From Morganella sibonii (GTDB lineage Bacteria > Pseudomonadota > Gammaproteobacteria > Enterobacterales > Enterobacteriaceae): DNA of 64,000 bases. The notes beneath the pieces are model-generated. The model had not been told where the DNA came from. It did no database searches and was given only the letters and a program-made list of their open reading frames with translations. The stretch lies in assembly GCF_040560245.1 (NCBI RefSeq), contig NZ_JAKMWP010000009.1. One strand, 5' to 3'. A program made the translations under genes and the position numbers. This document shows, piece after piece, positions 24,061-33,122 of this stretch. Numbering within the stretch: the first letter of the stretch is position 1; every line of letters begins with the position of its first letter.

Positions 24061-24375
24061 AGTATCAATCCTGATAGTGCAAAATTAGGGTGAAATAAGT
24101 GCAAATTATTAACAAATGATGTTCTTCGTGTATCAGACGTATGTCTTAGTGTGAATTTATCGTTAATGAGCGGAAACGAGAAATAACGAAATCAAAAACT
24201 GTGCATTCCGTCAACAAATTGAGCGATTTCGCTTATTTTATAACAAGCAATCAACATTCAGACTGATAACAGCCGGATTCTGTTCTGCTGCATTATGGGG
24301 AATACACGGGATGTGACTGGACACATGGATAACACCTACTTACAATCAGAGCATCGCTTACAAGGAGGACGCAAG
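24061..24375. promoter_or_regulatory. Divergent glpF / zapB regulatory gap
   Basis: The part near 24165-24190 (GGAAACGAGAAATAACGAAA) reads on the minus strand as two adjacent TCGTT half-sites like GlpR operators. A lone TGTGA half-site near 24151 might bind CRP. Closer to zapB there is a good Shine-Dalgarno (AAGGAGG). No gene is seen. Confidence 0.4.
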
Positions 24376-24618
24376 ATGTCATTTGAAGTATTTGAAAAGC
24401 TGGAAGCAAAAGTCCAGCAGGCTATCGACACCATCACCCTGTTACAGATGGAAATCGACGAATTAAAAGAAACGAACAACAACCTGAACCGTGAAGTACA
24501 GAATGCTGCCGGTGCACGTGAGTCACTGGTGCGTGAAAACGAACAGCTGAAGCAGGAGCAGGCAGGCTGGCAGGAGCGTCTGCGGGCGTTGCTGGGTAAG
24601 ATGGACGACGTCCAGTAA
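24376..24618 (+). CDS. zapB: Cell division protein ZapB
   Basis: This 80-residue all-helical coiled-coil protein stabilises the FtsZ ring through ZapA. The whole sequence is a heptad coil (FEKLEAKVQQAIDTITLLQ to QERLRALLGKMDDVQ) with an N-terminal MSFEV. The ATG at 24376 has a strong AAGGAGG seven bases upstream. An earlier in-frame ATG at 24295 would add 27 residues absent from the family. It lies next to glpF, as E. coli yiiU does. Confidence 0.95.
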   Translation: MSFEVFEKLEAKVQQAIDTITLLQMEIDELKETNNNLNREVQNAAGARESLVRENEQLKQEQAGWQERLRALLGKMDDVQ

Positions 24619-24623
24619 ATTAC

Positions 24624-24748
24624 ATTACGCGTCATCCTTCGCCCTGTGGCTGTGTTGGTTTCGCTCAGCTCCCCAGTCACATACTGGTGTATGCTCCCGG
24701 GGCTCTTCGCTTCACCGCCTTGCCACAGAACGAATGATTTAGCGTAAT
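24624..24748. repeat. Dispersed intergenic repeat, copy C
   Basis: This 125-bp element is bounded by ATTACGC and GCGTAAT, with longer imperfect arms (GTCATCCTTC, CCTGTGGC and GCCACAG, GAATGAT). The core CAGTCACATACTGGTGTATG plus CCCGGGG matches copy A at 10875-11011. It lies immediately after zapB. Confidence 0.75.
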
Positions 24749-24811
24749 CGCGGTATTGCTGCAAAACGAATAATTAAGTGTGATGCGGTTTTTATCTTGT
24801 GTCATAACGAC

Positions 24812-24837
24812 AAAAGGGCGGATATTCCGCCCTTTTT
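24812..24837. terminator. Bidirectional terminator between zapB and rraA
   Basis: AAAAGGGCGG-ATATT-CCGCCCTTTTT is a near-perfect stem with A and T runs on both sides, so it can stop both convergent genes. Confidence 0.85.
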
Positions 24838-24860
24838 GCTGTCTGTGTGTCTGATGAGGA

Positions 24861-25400
24861 TTACGCTTCAGTCAGCGCGTCTTCATCGTCATCATCTTCG
24901 TCTTCGTCCGGAAGTGTCAGCGGGATATCTGACAAAATGATCCCGGTATTATCGGCATACAGATAATCACCGGAGAAGAATGTCACACCGCCGAAATTGA
25001 CGCGGATATCGCTGTCACCGATGCCTTCTGAACCGCATCCGGCCGGAATGGCAGCCATCGCCTGAATTCCGATATCCATTTCTGCGAGGTCATCCACCTG
25101 ACGCACCGCGCCGTACACCACAATACCTTCCCAGCCGTTCTGCACAGCCAGTGCCGCGAGTTCCGCATCAATCAGCGCGCGGCGGACTGATCCGCCCCCG
25201 TCAATGAGGAGAATACGGCCCTCTCCCTCTTCTTCCAGGAGATCAAAAAGTACGCCGTTATCTTCAAAGCATTTTACGGTGGTGATTTGCCCCGCAAATG
25301 ATGAACAGCCCCCGAAGTTGGAAAACAGGGGTTCGACGACATTCACATTTTCCTGGTAAATGTCACAAAGTTCGGAGGTGTCGAAGGTATCATTTTTCAT
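24861..25400 (-). CDS. rraA: RNase E activity regulator RraA
   Basis: This ring-forming protein binds RNase E and inhibits its action, altering mRNA decay. It has 179 residues (E. coli 161). DTSELCDIYQENVNVVEPLF at the start, IDGGGSVRRALIDAELA and YGAVRQVDDLAEMDIGIQ are closely conserved. The extra length is mainly a very acidic C-terminal tail (DEDEDDDDEDALTEA), which may modulate binding. It lies between zapB and menA as in E. coli. Confidence 0.95.
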   Translation of the reverse strand: MKNDTFDTSELCDIYQENVNVVEPLFSNFGGCSSFAGQITTVKCFEDNGVLFDLLEEEGEGRILLIDGGGSVRRALIDAELAALAVQNGWEGIVVYGAVRQVDDLAEMDIGIQAMAAIPAGCGSEGIGDSDIRVNFGGVTFFSGDYLYADNTGIILSDIPLTLPDEDEDDDDEDALTEA

Positions 25401-25527
25401 AGGATTTTACGTCTGGTTGCTGCCGGATGTAATCAGTATAGCCCTTTCGCACGGTTGTTTGCAAAATCAACAGCGGACCGCTTTCCGATCTGAATCAAGA
25501 AAGCGGCAGATTCCGCAATAATCCGGG

Positions 25528-26457
25528 TTACAGACGCTGGCAGATAAGCCCCGCAGAAAACAGGATATTAACCAGCAGTGCGGCTTTTACCATCTGTTCC
25601 AGCAGCGGACGCATACCCGCAGCCGTCATATCGCCCAGCACACGTCTGATATGCATAAACAGAACCGGAGCCGCGAGCAGGAACAGCCAGCTGTACCAGC
25701 CGTGCAGATAGAGCAGGGTGAAAAGAATCAGGCACAGGAAGGCAACGGTGATCACCGCCGCATGATAATAGCGGGATTTCAGCGGGCCGAGGCGGACAGC
25801 CAGGGTGTTCTTCCCGGTGAGGATATCATTTTCGATATCGCGCATATTATTGATATTCAGCACGGCAACAGACAGCAGTCCGCAGGCGGTCGCCGGCAGA
25901 ATGGTCAGCGGGCTGAAAAAACCGGCCTGAAGGTAATAGGTGCCTATCACACTCAGCCAGCCGAAAAAGATCAGAACAGAAATATCCCCCAGCCCGAGGT
26001 AGCCGTAAGGTTTTTTGCCGACGGTATAAGTGATCGCAGCAATAATGGCCGCCACTCCTAATCCCAGAAAACCGACAATATCTTCCGGTTTCTCACAGGC
26101 GACAATAATCAGCGCCAGCCCGGACAGACAGGCAAGGGTAACGGTCAGAATCAGTGCTTTTTTCATCTGGGCTGCGGTGATCACACCTTTTTGCATACCA
26201 CGCAGCGGCCCGAGGCGTGCGTCGGTATCGGTGCCTTTTACCGCATCGCCGTAGTCATTTGCCAGATTCGACAGGATCTGCAAAATCCCGGTAGTGATAA
26301 GGGCGAGCAGGGCAACAGAGAATTTAAAGTGGCCGGTCCAGTAAGCCAGCGCGGAACCGGTAATAATTGCGATCACCCCGAGAGGTAATGTTTTGGGCCG
26401 CAGGCTTTCCAGCCAGGCTTGGGTACGGCTGATGGCCGGTGAAGGGGTGACTGACAT
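25528..26457 (-). CDS. menA: 1,4-dihydroxy-2-naphthoate polyprenyltransferase
   Basis: This inner-membrane UbiA-family enzyme attaches a polyprenyl chain to 1,4-dihydroxy-2-naphthoate in menaquinone synthesis. It has 309 residues from the ATG at 26457 (E. coli 308). An upstream frame would add 23 atypical residues. The first Asp-rich motif is NLANDYGDAVKGTD (near 65-78) and the second is NNMRDIENDILTGKNTLAVRLG (near 195). Eight or nine hydrophobic helices follow the family pattern. It lies between rraA and hslU as in E. coli. Confidence 0.95.
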   Translation of the reverse strand: MSVTPSPAISRTQAWLESLRPKTLPLGVIAIITGSALAYWTGHFKFSVALLALITTGILQILSNLANDYGDAVKGTDTDARLGPLRGMQKGVITAAQMKKALILTVTLACLSGLALIIVACEKPEDIVGFLGLGVAAIIAAITYTVGKKPYGYLGLGDISVLIFFGWLSVIGTYYLQAGFFSPLTILPATACGLLSVAVLNINNMRDIENDILTGKNTLAVRLGPLKSRYYHAAVITVAFLCLILFTLLYLHGWYSWLFLLAAPVLFMHIRRVLGDMTAAGMRPLLEQMVKAALLVNILFSAGLICQRL

Positions 26458-26570
26458 TGAAACTCGCTTACTTTTCAGAATGTAATAATAATGACAAAAA
26501 TAATAACGCAGACTGACGGGTAGCATACACCCGTACAGTCTGAATAATATTATGTCTGATTATTATCGAA

Positions 26571-27905
26571 TTACAGAATAAAGCGACTTAAATCTTCATC
26601 TGCGACCAGCTGATCCAGATGATCTTTCACATATTCCGCATTGATCTCAACGGATTGCCCCTGTTTTTCACTGGCATCGTAGGAAATTTCTTCCATTAAT
26701 CGTTCCAGCACCGTATGTAAACGACGGGCACCGATATTTTCGGTGGTTTCGTTGACCTGCCACGCGGATTCAGCAATTTTACGGATACCGTCCGGTGTAA
26801 AGGTGATATCCACACCTTCGGTAGCCATCAGTGCTTTGTACTGAACAGTCAGTGACGCATTCGGTTCAGTCAGGATGCGCTCGAAATCTTCAGTGGTCAG
26901 TGCCTGTAATTCCACACGGATAGGCAGACGGCCCTGTAATTCCGGGATCAGATCTGACGGGCTGGAAACCTGGAATGCGCCGGAGGCGATAAACAGGATA
27001 TGATCGGTTTTCACCATGCCGTGCTTGGTGGAGACAGTACAGCCTTCAATCAGCGGCAGCAGGTCACGCTGAACCCCTTCGCGGGAGACATCAGGCCCGG
27101 AGGACTGGCCGCCGCGCTTACAGATTTTATCGAACTCATCGATAAACACGATACCGTGTTGCTCAACGGCTTCGATGGCCTGCTCTTTCAGCTCTTCCGG
27201 ATTCACCAGTTTGGCGGCTTCTTCCTCAATCAGCAGTTTGAAGGCCTCTTTGATCTTCATCTTGCGCGGTTTTTGTTTCTGTCCGGCCAGATTCTGGAAC
27301 ATCGACTGTAACTGGCTGGTCATCTCTTCCATGCCCGGAGGCGCCATGATTTCCACACCCATCGGTGCGGCAGACACTTCGATTTCAATGTCTTTATCAT
27401 CCAGCTGCCCTTCGCGCAGTTTTTTGCGGAATGCCTGACGGGCCGCAGACGGCTCAGCCTGAGTATCAGCCTGACCCCAGCTGTTTTTTGCCGGCGGGAT
27501 CAGCACATCGAGAATACGTTCTTCAGCCATTTCCTCTGCACGGAAACGGTTTTTCTCGATGGATTGCAGACGCACCATTTTGACAGCGGAATCGGTCAGA
27601 TCGCGGATGATAGAATCCACTTCTTTACCGACATAACCCACTTCGGTGAATTTGGTGGCTTCCACTTTGATAAACGGCGCATTGGCCAGTTTGGCAAGAC
27701 GACGGGCAATTTCAGTTTTACCGACACCGGTCGGGCCAATCATCAGAATATTTTTCGGGGTGACCTCGTGACGCAGCTCTTCATTGAGCTGCATACGGCG
27801 CCAGCGGTTACGCAGCGCGATAGCAACAGCACGTTTGGCTTTATCCTGGCCGATAATATGGTTATCGAGTTCGCTGACAATTTCGCGTGGAGTCATTTCG
27901 GACAT
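26571..27905 (-). CDS. hslU: HslU, ATPase subunit of the HslUV protease
   Basis: This Clp/AAA+ unfoldase feeds substrates to HslV. It has 444 residues (E. coli 443). Walker A is GPTGVGKTEIARR (about 57-69); the pore motif GYVGKEV lies near 91; the I-domain spans about 110-240. Walker B is IVFIDEFDKIC. Sensor motifs follow (NIGARRLHTVLERL). The C-terminal ...DEDLSRFIL inserts into HslV to activate it. It lies 11 bp after hslV, in one heat-shock operon. Confidence 0.98.
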   Translation of the reverse strand: MSEMTPREIVSELDNHIIGQDKAKRAVAIALRNRWRRMQLNEELRHEVTPKNILMIGPTGVGKTEIARRLAKLANAPFIKVEATKFTEVGYVGKEVDSIIRDLTDSAVKMVRLQSIEKNRFRAEEMAEERILDVLIPPAKNSWGQADTQAEPSAARQAFRKKLREGQLDDKDIEIEVSAAPMGVEIMAPPGMEEMTSQLQSMFQNLAGQKQKPRKMKIKEAFKLLIEEEAAKLVNPEELKEQAIEAVEQHGIVFIDEFDKICKRGGQSSGPDVSREGVQRDLLPLIEGCTVSTKHGMVKTDHILFIASGAFQVSSPSDLIPELQGRLPIRVELQALTTEDFERILTEPNASLTVQYKALMATEGVDITFTPDGIRKIAESAWQVNETTENIGARRLHTVLERLMEEISYDASEKQGQSVEINAEYVKDHLDQLVADEDLSRFIL

Positions 27906-27916
27906 AACGTCGATCC

Positions 27917-28447
27917 TTATGCTTTTGAAGATAATTCTTCAAAATTCAGATTGTGGTTGGTGTAGATACAGATATCACCGGCAATAGTCAGCGCGCGCTC
28001 CGCGATTTCCCGGGCACTCAGATCGGTGGTTTCCAGCATGGCGCGGGCTGCTGCCTGGGCGTACGGGCCGCCGGAACCAATGGCAATCAGGTCATTTTCA
28101 GGCTGAACGACATCACCCTGGCCGGTGATAATCAGCGATGCGGTTTCATCGGCAACGGCCAGCAGTGCTTCCAGTTTGCGCAGCATGCGGTCGGTACGCC
28201 AGTCTTTGGCGAGCTCAACGGCGGCTTTTGTCAGGTGTCCCTGATGGAGTTCAAGTTTGCGTTCAAACAGTTCAAAGAGGGTAAAGGCATCCGCGGTACC
28301 ACCGGCGAAACCGGCAATGACTTTGTCGTGATAGAGGCGGCGGACTTTGCGGACATTACCTTTCATGACGGTATTACCCATTGTCGCCTGCCCATCACCA
28401 CCAATTACGACCTGGCCATTACGGCGAACACTTACGATTGTTGTCAT
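27917..28447 (-). CDS. hslV: HslV, peptidase subunit of the HslUV protease
   Basis: This proteasome-like threonine peptidase has 176 residues, the family length. After removal of the initiator Met the catalytic Thr1 is exposed (TTIVSVRRNGQVVIGGDGQ). Lys33 lies in GNVRKVRRL and the conserved GFAGGTADAFTL follows. Twelve copies form the double ring capped by HslU. It is the first gene of hslVU. A sigma32-type promoter overlaps the end of ftsN, upstream. Confidence 0.98.
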   Translation of the reverse strand: MTTIVSVRRNGQVVIGGDGQATMGNTVMKGNVRKVRRLYHDKVIAGFAGGTADAFTLFELFERKLELHQGHLTKAAVELAKDWRTDRMLRKLEALLAVADETASLIITGQGDVVQPENDLIAIGSGGPYAQAAARAMLETTDLSAREIAERALTIAGDICIYTNHNLNFEELSSKA

Positions 28448-28477
28448 GAATCAGCCCCTGGTTATGCTAAAGGATGG

Positions 28478-28504
28478 AGAAAGGCTGCCGGGTATATTCC
28501 CGGC
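28478..28504 (-). terminator. Hairpin between ftsN and hslV
   Basis: GCTGCCGGGAATATACCCGG plus CAGC forms a strong stem followed by CTTTCTCC on the minus strand. It lies after ftsN but downstream of the sigma32 promoter, so it is within the hslV leader. It may act as a weak terminator or an mRNA-stabilising leader hairpin. Confidence 0.5.
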
Positions 28505-28523
28505 AGCACAGAATTAACTTCAG

Positions 28524-28552
28524 ATATGGGGGGAGGGCTGAAGGATTTCAAC
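28524..28552 (-). promoter_or_regulatory. Sigma32 heat-shock promoter of hslVU
   Basis: On the minus strand GTTGAAA and CCCCATAT are separated by 14 bases. This fits the sigma32 consensus CTTGAAA-N13-15-CCCCATNT. The -35 box overlaps the ftsN stop region. Confidence 0.8.
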
Positions 28553-29354
28553 CCCCGGCAGCGCGAAGAATACAATTTGTTACGCCGGCATCAGCGGCAC
28601 GGCTTTTCACGGATTGTGCAGCGGATTTCTCATACGGGCCGAGCATCACACGATACCAGCCGCCGCCCTGTGAGACCCGGCTTTCGATACCGGAGAAGGC
28701 AAGACCGGCACGGACTTCTTCTGCCTGGCCGCTTTCACGGAATGAGCCGCACTGGATTAACCAGCGCTCAGGTGCAGCCTGCGGTTTTTCCTGCACCGGT
28801 TTTGGTTTCTCCGCCGGTTTTTCAGCCGGTTGCGGTGCCGGACGGGTTTCCGGCTGCATACGCAGCTGCGGAGCCTGACCGGTGACCACCACCTGAGAGC
28901 GCGGAACCGCACCGTTTGCCGGGACTTCCTGTAACTGAACCGGAGCCTGCTGCATATCAGACTGCATCTGTTCCAGCAGCTGTCGCTGTTCCTCCGTCAG
29001 TTTTGCACCCGGATCAATACGGTTGGCCGGTGCCTGCGGGTTGGAGTAATACTGCTCCGGTACCCCGGCTTCCCGGTTTTCCAGTTCTTTGATATAGCGC
29101 CAGCGTTCCTCCGGGATCGGCGGGAGTCCGTTACCGGTACTCTGCTGATGCGCAGGGGGAACAATGCTGTCAGCGGTGGTCTGACTTTTTTTGTTATAGA
29201 CCAGATAGAACAGGCCGCCGACAAAAAGAACCACCAGTGCCACGGCGATCACCAATGTGGTGAACGGCAGGCCTTTCGCCTGACTTTTCTTCCGTGATTT
29301 ACTTTTTTTACGCGGCGCAGAGCGGCCGCGTCCCACATAATCTCGTTGTGCCAC
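28548..29354 (-). CDS. ftsN: Cell division protein FtsN
   Basis: This late divisome protein triggers septal peptidoglycan synthesis. It has 268 residues. A basic cytoplasmic tail (about 1-30, many Arg/Lys/Ser) contains the DYVGRGRSAPRKK motif. One membrane helix follows (about 31-53). A periplasmic linker rich in Pro/Gln/Ala includes the essential region near ERWRYIKELENREAG. The SPOR domain (about 193-268, WLIQCGSFRESGQAEEVRA to NCILRAAGG) binds denuded glycan. It lies between cytR and hslV as in E. coli. Confidence 0.96.
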   Translation of the reverse strand: MAQRDYVGRGRSAPRKKSKSRKKSQAKGLPFTTLVIAVALVVLFVGGLFYLVYNKKSQTTADSIVPPAHQQSTGNGLPPIPEERWRYIKELENREAGVPEQYYSNPQAPANRIDPGAKLTEEQRQLLEQMQSDMQQAPVQLQEVPANGAVPRSQVVVTGQAPQLRMQPETRPAPQPAEKPAEKPKPVQEKPQAAPERWLIQCGSFRESGQAEEVRAGLAFSGIESRVSQGGGWYRVMLGPYEKSAAQSVKSRAADAGVTNCILRAAGG

Positions 29355-29431
29355 TGTTTCAATTCACTAATGAGTCGGTTAAGGAAACATATTATTCAGC
29401 GTTACATGTTACTTAACCTTATGGTCTTTGC

Positions 29432-30463
29432 CTAGCTTTTAGGCGCGCAGGCACTCTCTCTGATGATTAAATCAGAATCCAGCAGGCGTGAACCTTTTGC
29501 CACGGTGTGTCCCTGTAACTGTTCCAGCAGCAGTAAAAAAGACTGGCGGCCGATTTCATAACGGGGTTGTGCGATAGTCGTCAGCGTCGGTGAACAGTAT
29601 TGTGCGGCCGGTAAATCATCAAAACCGACAACCGAGAGATCCTGCGGCAGCGTCAGCCCCTGCTTTCTGGCCGCCCAGATCGCGCCGATAGCCATGATAT
29701 CGTTATGACAGAAAACAGCCGTCGGCGGTTCCGGCAGAGCCAGCAGCTGTGCGGCACACTCCGCCCCGCTTTCGTGGGTGAAATCGCCGCGCACCAGATA
29801 CTCTTCCCGTACCGGCATACCCATGCGGCGCATCGCCTGAATATAGCCTTCGATGCGGTACTTACACAGCGGCAGCTCTTCCGGCCCGGAGATACAGGCG
29901 ATCCGGGTGTGTCCCAGTGACTGTAAATAATGCGTGGCATTAAAGGCGGCGGTCAGGTTATCAATATTTACCGTCGGCAGTTCCAGCTCCGGGGCAAATT
30001 CGTTGGCCATCACCATCGGCGGGAAGTGACGTTGTTCATCATGACGGCTGTCAAACGGCACATCGGAACCGAGCAGTACCATGCCGTCGATTTGTTTGGT
30101 GATAATCAGATTCAGAAAAGTATGTTCCGGCTTGTGCTGATACCGGCAGTCGCCGATCAATACCAGATAGCCGTGTTTGGCGGCAATCTCTTCGATACCG
30201 ACAATGATATCGGTAAAAAACGGGTCACCGATGTCCGGTACAATCACCAGAATGGTGCGGGATTCATTACGCTTCATACCACGGGACAGATTGTGCGGGT
30301 AATATCCCACTTCCAGGACGGCATTTTCCACTTTCTGCCGGGTCTGCACGGACACTTTTTCCGGATTCATCAGTGTCCGCGACACGGTTGCGGTTGAGAC
30401 GCCCGCGGCTCTGGCGACATCTTTCATTGTCGCGCCGGTATCGTTGCGGCGTGGTTCCATCAT
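29432..30463 (-). CDS. cytR: LacI-family repressor CytR
   Basis: CytR represses nucleoside uptake and catabolism genes together with CRP and is relieved by cytidine. It has 343 residues (E. coli 341). The LacI HTH is ATMKDVARAAGVSTATVSRTLMNPEKVS (split here as ATMKDVARAAGV and STATVSRTLMN), followed by the hinge and a periplasmic-binding-like effector domain (VIVPDIGDPFFTDIIVGIE, then SVVGFDDLPAAQYCSPTLTT). It lies between ftsN and priA. Its leader has an array of CRP-like half-sites. Confidence 0.95.
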   Translation of the reverse strand: MMEPRRNDTGATMKDVARAAGVSTATVSRTLMNPEKVSVQTRQKVENAVLEVGYYPHNLSRGMKRNESRTILVIVPDIGDPFFTDIIVGIEEIAAKHGYLVLIGDCRYQHKPEHTFLNLIITKQIDGMVLLGSDVPFDSRHDEQRHFPPMVMANEFAPELELPTVNIDNLTAAFNATHYLQSLGHTRIACISGPEELPLCKYRIEGYIQAMRRMGMPVREEYLVRGDFTHESGAECAAQLLALPEPPTAVFCHNDIMAIGAIWAARKQGLTLPQDLSVVGFDDLPAAQYCSPTLTTIAQPRYEIGRQSFLLLLEQLQGHTVAKGSRLLDSDLIIRESACAPKS

Positions 30464-30527
30464 TAATTCCTTTGGTTACCCTGTAAGTGTATCGATTGCG
30501 CGGTTTTTGTGATCATTATGGTCCGCT

Positions 30528-30594
30528 GTATTTTTCACGAATATATTTTTTACATATGTATTTTTCACATACGTGCTTTTCACATACCTGTGAA
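30528..30594 (-). repeat. Tandem 15-16 bp array in the cytR leader
   Basis: On the minus strand ATGTGAAAAGCACGT, ATGTGAAAAATACAT, ATGTAAAAAATATTC and CGTGAAAAATACAG follow each other with a 15-16 bp period. Each contains a TGTGA-like half-site as bound by CRP. The block lies 65-130 bp before the cytR start. Confidence 0.6.
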
Positions 30595-30634
30595 AAACCG
30601 CCTGAGCTTCTTAAGTGAAATTCAGACGGTTTAT
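30593..30634 (-). terminator. priA terminator
   Basis: AAACCGTCTGA and TCAGGCGGTTT form an 11-bp stem with a larger loop, followed by TTCAC on the minus strand. It lies about 120 bp after the priA stop, so it may not be the only stop signal. Confidence 0.5.
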
Positions 30635-30754
30635 TAATCATTCTATTAACGGCTATTCTAAGCCCTTTGTAAAATTAATCTGTTACCTGGTTTGCATAAA
30701 ACTGTGAGATATCTCAATTTTTTGAGATAGCGCACGCACGGTAAGGCCTCAGAC

Positions 30755-32956
30755 TCAGCCGTCAGTCGGATCGACATCCACATTCCAGCGGACTTTCCGG
30801 CTCTCCGGCATCTGCTGAATATAAGGAATAGCCTGTGCGACAATTTTCTGTAACTGACTGCGTGACGGATGCTGTAACAGTAACTGCCAGCGGAAACGCC
30901 CGCCGCGTTTGGCCTGAATGGCAGGCAGCGGCCCCATCAGCCAGAAATGCTCATCCCGCAGCGGATGGGATTCGAACAACTGCCGCACGGTTTGCAGAAA
31001 TGCATTTGCCCGCTGGTTATTCTGATCTTCAGCACGGATCATCACCTGGCTGGTGTAAGGCGGCAGGCAGACACTCTGCCGTTCATTCAGCGCCTGTGCG
31101 GCAAAGGCGGCGTAGCCTTTTTCCAGCAGCACCGTCAGCAGCGGGTGCTCCGGATGGTGAGTCTGCAAAATCACCTCACCGCGTTTACCGGCGCGTCCCG
31201 CCCGGCCGGAGACCTGGGTGTAGAGCTGTGCAAAACGCTCCGCCGCACGGAAATCTCCGGAGAACAGCGCGCCGTCCACATCCAGCAGGGCGACCAGGGT
31301 AACATCCGGGAAGTGGTGACCTTTGGCCAGCATCTGGGTGCCGATCAGGATACGGGCACCGCCCTGATGCACATCCGCGAGGTGCTGCTCCAGTTCACCT
31401 TTACGGCTGGTGGTATCGCGATCCAGCCGTGTAACCGGCACATCCGGAAACAGCGGAGCGATGCTCTCTTCAAGCTGTTCGGTACCCAGCCCGACCGGCA
31501 CCAGTTGTGTGGAGCCGCACTGCGGACACTGTTTCGGTACCGGACGCTGGCTGTCGCACTGGTGGCAGCGCAGCATGCGGTGGTTCTGGTGCAGGGTGTA
31601 AAAATGGTCGCAGCGCGGGCACTCTGCTATCCAGCCGCATTCGTGGCACAGCATCGCCGGGGAAAAGCCGCGCCGGTTGAGGAACAAAATAACCTGATTA
31701 TCCGCCGCCAGATGATGGCGGATACGTTTGATCAGCGGCGGTGACAGCCCGGCAGTGAGCGGGATCCCTTTCAGATCGAGCAGATGCTGATCAGCAAGCT
31801 GTGCATTTCCCGCCCGCTGCGTCAGCGGCAGCACTTTGTATTTTTTTTGCCGGACATTGAACAGGGTTTCCAGTGACGGGGTCGCGGTGCCCATCACAAT
31901 CGGAATATCATTTTTCTTGGCGCGGAACACCGCGAGGTCGCGGGCATGGTAGCGCCAGCCATCCTGCTGTTTATAGGAGCCGTCGTGCTCCTCATCAATA
32001 ATAATGATGCCGAGCGAGGTAAACGGCGTGAACAGCGCGGAGCGGGTACCGATCACAATCGCCGTTTCCCCGCGTTTTGCCCGCAGCCAGACCGCCAGCC
32101 GTTCGCTGTCATTCATGCCGGAGTGAAGAATATCCACCGGTGCCTGAAAACGGGCGCGGAAGCGGGCGATGGTCTGGGGTGTCAGGCCGATTTCCGGTAC
32201 CAGTACCAGCGCCTGACGGCCTTCGGCCAGCACATTTTCCAGCACACTGAGGTACACCTCAGTTTTTCCTGAACCGGTCACACCGTCCAGCAGCCAGGGG
32301 GAAAACTGATGCTGTTCTGCGCGGATCGCTCCCACGGCAGTAGCCTGTTCAGTATTGAGTTTCAGACGCTCACCGGTGACCGCAAAATCCGGCTGCCAGG
32401 GTTTGTTGTCCGGCTGCACATCGTTCAGGGTGATCAGGTTTTTCTTTTTCAGTCCCTGTAATGCACTGTCGCTGAGTTCAAATTCTGTGGTCTGATGGCG
32501 GTAAACCGGCTGACGGCGCAGACAGGCCAGTGCCTGCTGCTGTTTCGGGGAACGTTTGAGTGTGTGGATATCAATCTCACGTCCTTCCGGGGTAACTTCC
32601 CAGCGCCACAACGGTGCAAAGGCGGCTTCTTTACCCTGGCGCAGCAGAATCGGCATGGCATGAAACAGCACTTCGCCCGGCGGGTAGTGGTAATACTGTG
32701 CCGCCCAGTTCAGCAGCGGCCATAAATCGCCCGGAAACAGGGTATCGTCATCCGGACAGGCAATGACCGGCTTGAGTTTCTCCGGGCTGAAGGTACTGGT
32801 TTCCGCCAGTTCAGCCACAATACCGACGGCCTGTTTCTGCCGTCCGAACGGCACGATCACCCGTGCCCCCGGCACCGGGCGGGGCATATCATCAGGCAGT
32901 AAATAATCAAATGTTTGTGTCAGTGGTACTGGTAATATCACCCGGACGGCTGTCAT
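30755..32956 (-). CDS. priA: Primosomal protein N' (PriA helicase)
   Basis: This 3'-5' helicase reloads the replisome at stalled forks. It has 733 residues from the ATG at 32956 (E. coli 732); an upstream in-frame start would add 15 residues. The N-terminal DNA-binding domain starts VILPVPLTQTFDYLLP. Walker A is DGVTGSGKTEVYL and Walker B is IIIDEEHDGSYKQQ. The zinc-binding insertion has CHECGWIAECPRC and CHQC plus CPQCG. Motif V/VI parts are GTQMLAKGHHFP and QVSGRAGRAGKRG. It is divergent from rpmE, as in E. coli. Confidence 0.97.
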   Translation of the reverse strand: MTAVRVILPVPLTQTFDYLLPDDMPRPVPGARVIVPFGRQKQAVGIVAELAETSTFSPEKLKPVIACPDDDTLFPGDLWPLLNWAAQYYHYPPGEVLFHAMPILLRQGKEAAFAPLWRWEVTPEGREIDIHTLKRSPKQQQALACLRRQPVYRHQTTEFELSDSALQGLKKKNLITLNDVQPDNKPWQPDFAVTGERLKLNTEQATAVGAIRAEQHQFSPWLLDGVTGSGKTEVYLSVLENVLAEGRQALVLVPEIGLTPQTIARFRARFQAPVDILHSGMNDSERLAVWLRAKRGETAIVIGTRSALFTPFTSLGIIIIDEEHDGSYKQQDGWRYHARDLAVFRAKKNDIPIVMGTATPSLETLFNVRQKKYKVLPLTQRAGNAQLADQHLLDLKGIPLTAGLSPPLIKRIRHHLAADNQVILFLNRRGFSPAMLCHECGWIAECPRCDHFYTLHQNHRMLRCHQCDSQRPVPKQCPQCGSTQLVPVGLGTEQLEESIAPLFPDVPVTRLDRDTTSRKGELEQHLADVHQGGARILIGTQMLAKGHHFPDVTLVALLDVDGALFSGDFRAAERFAQLYTQVSGRAGRAGKRGEVILQTHHPEHPLLTVLLEKGYAAFAAQALNERQSVCLPPYTSQVMIRAEDQNNQRANAFLQTVRQLFESHPLRDEHFWLMGPLPAIQAKRGGRFRWQLLLQHPSRSQLQKIVAQAIPYIQQMPESRKVRWNVDVDPTDG

Positions 32957-33122
32957 TATAATGTCCATCATCGGCAGAGCGCCGGCGCGTAAAAAATACA
33001 CAGCGGCGAAAAAGGTACAAAAGTGTCTGAATAATCACCGGATTTCAGCTTTTCCCCGGTAAAAACAGGGAAATTATCCGTAAAACAGAACTCAGAATAC
33101 CACGAAAAGACAGCGGATTTCA

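Noticed and set aside
24061..24375. ZapB start at 24295
   Set aside because: The 27 extra residues are not coiled-coil and the strong AAGGAGG points to the ATG at 24376.
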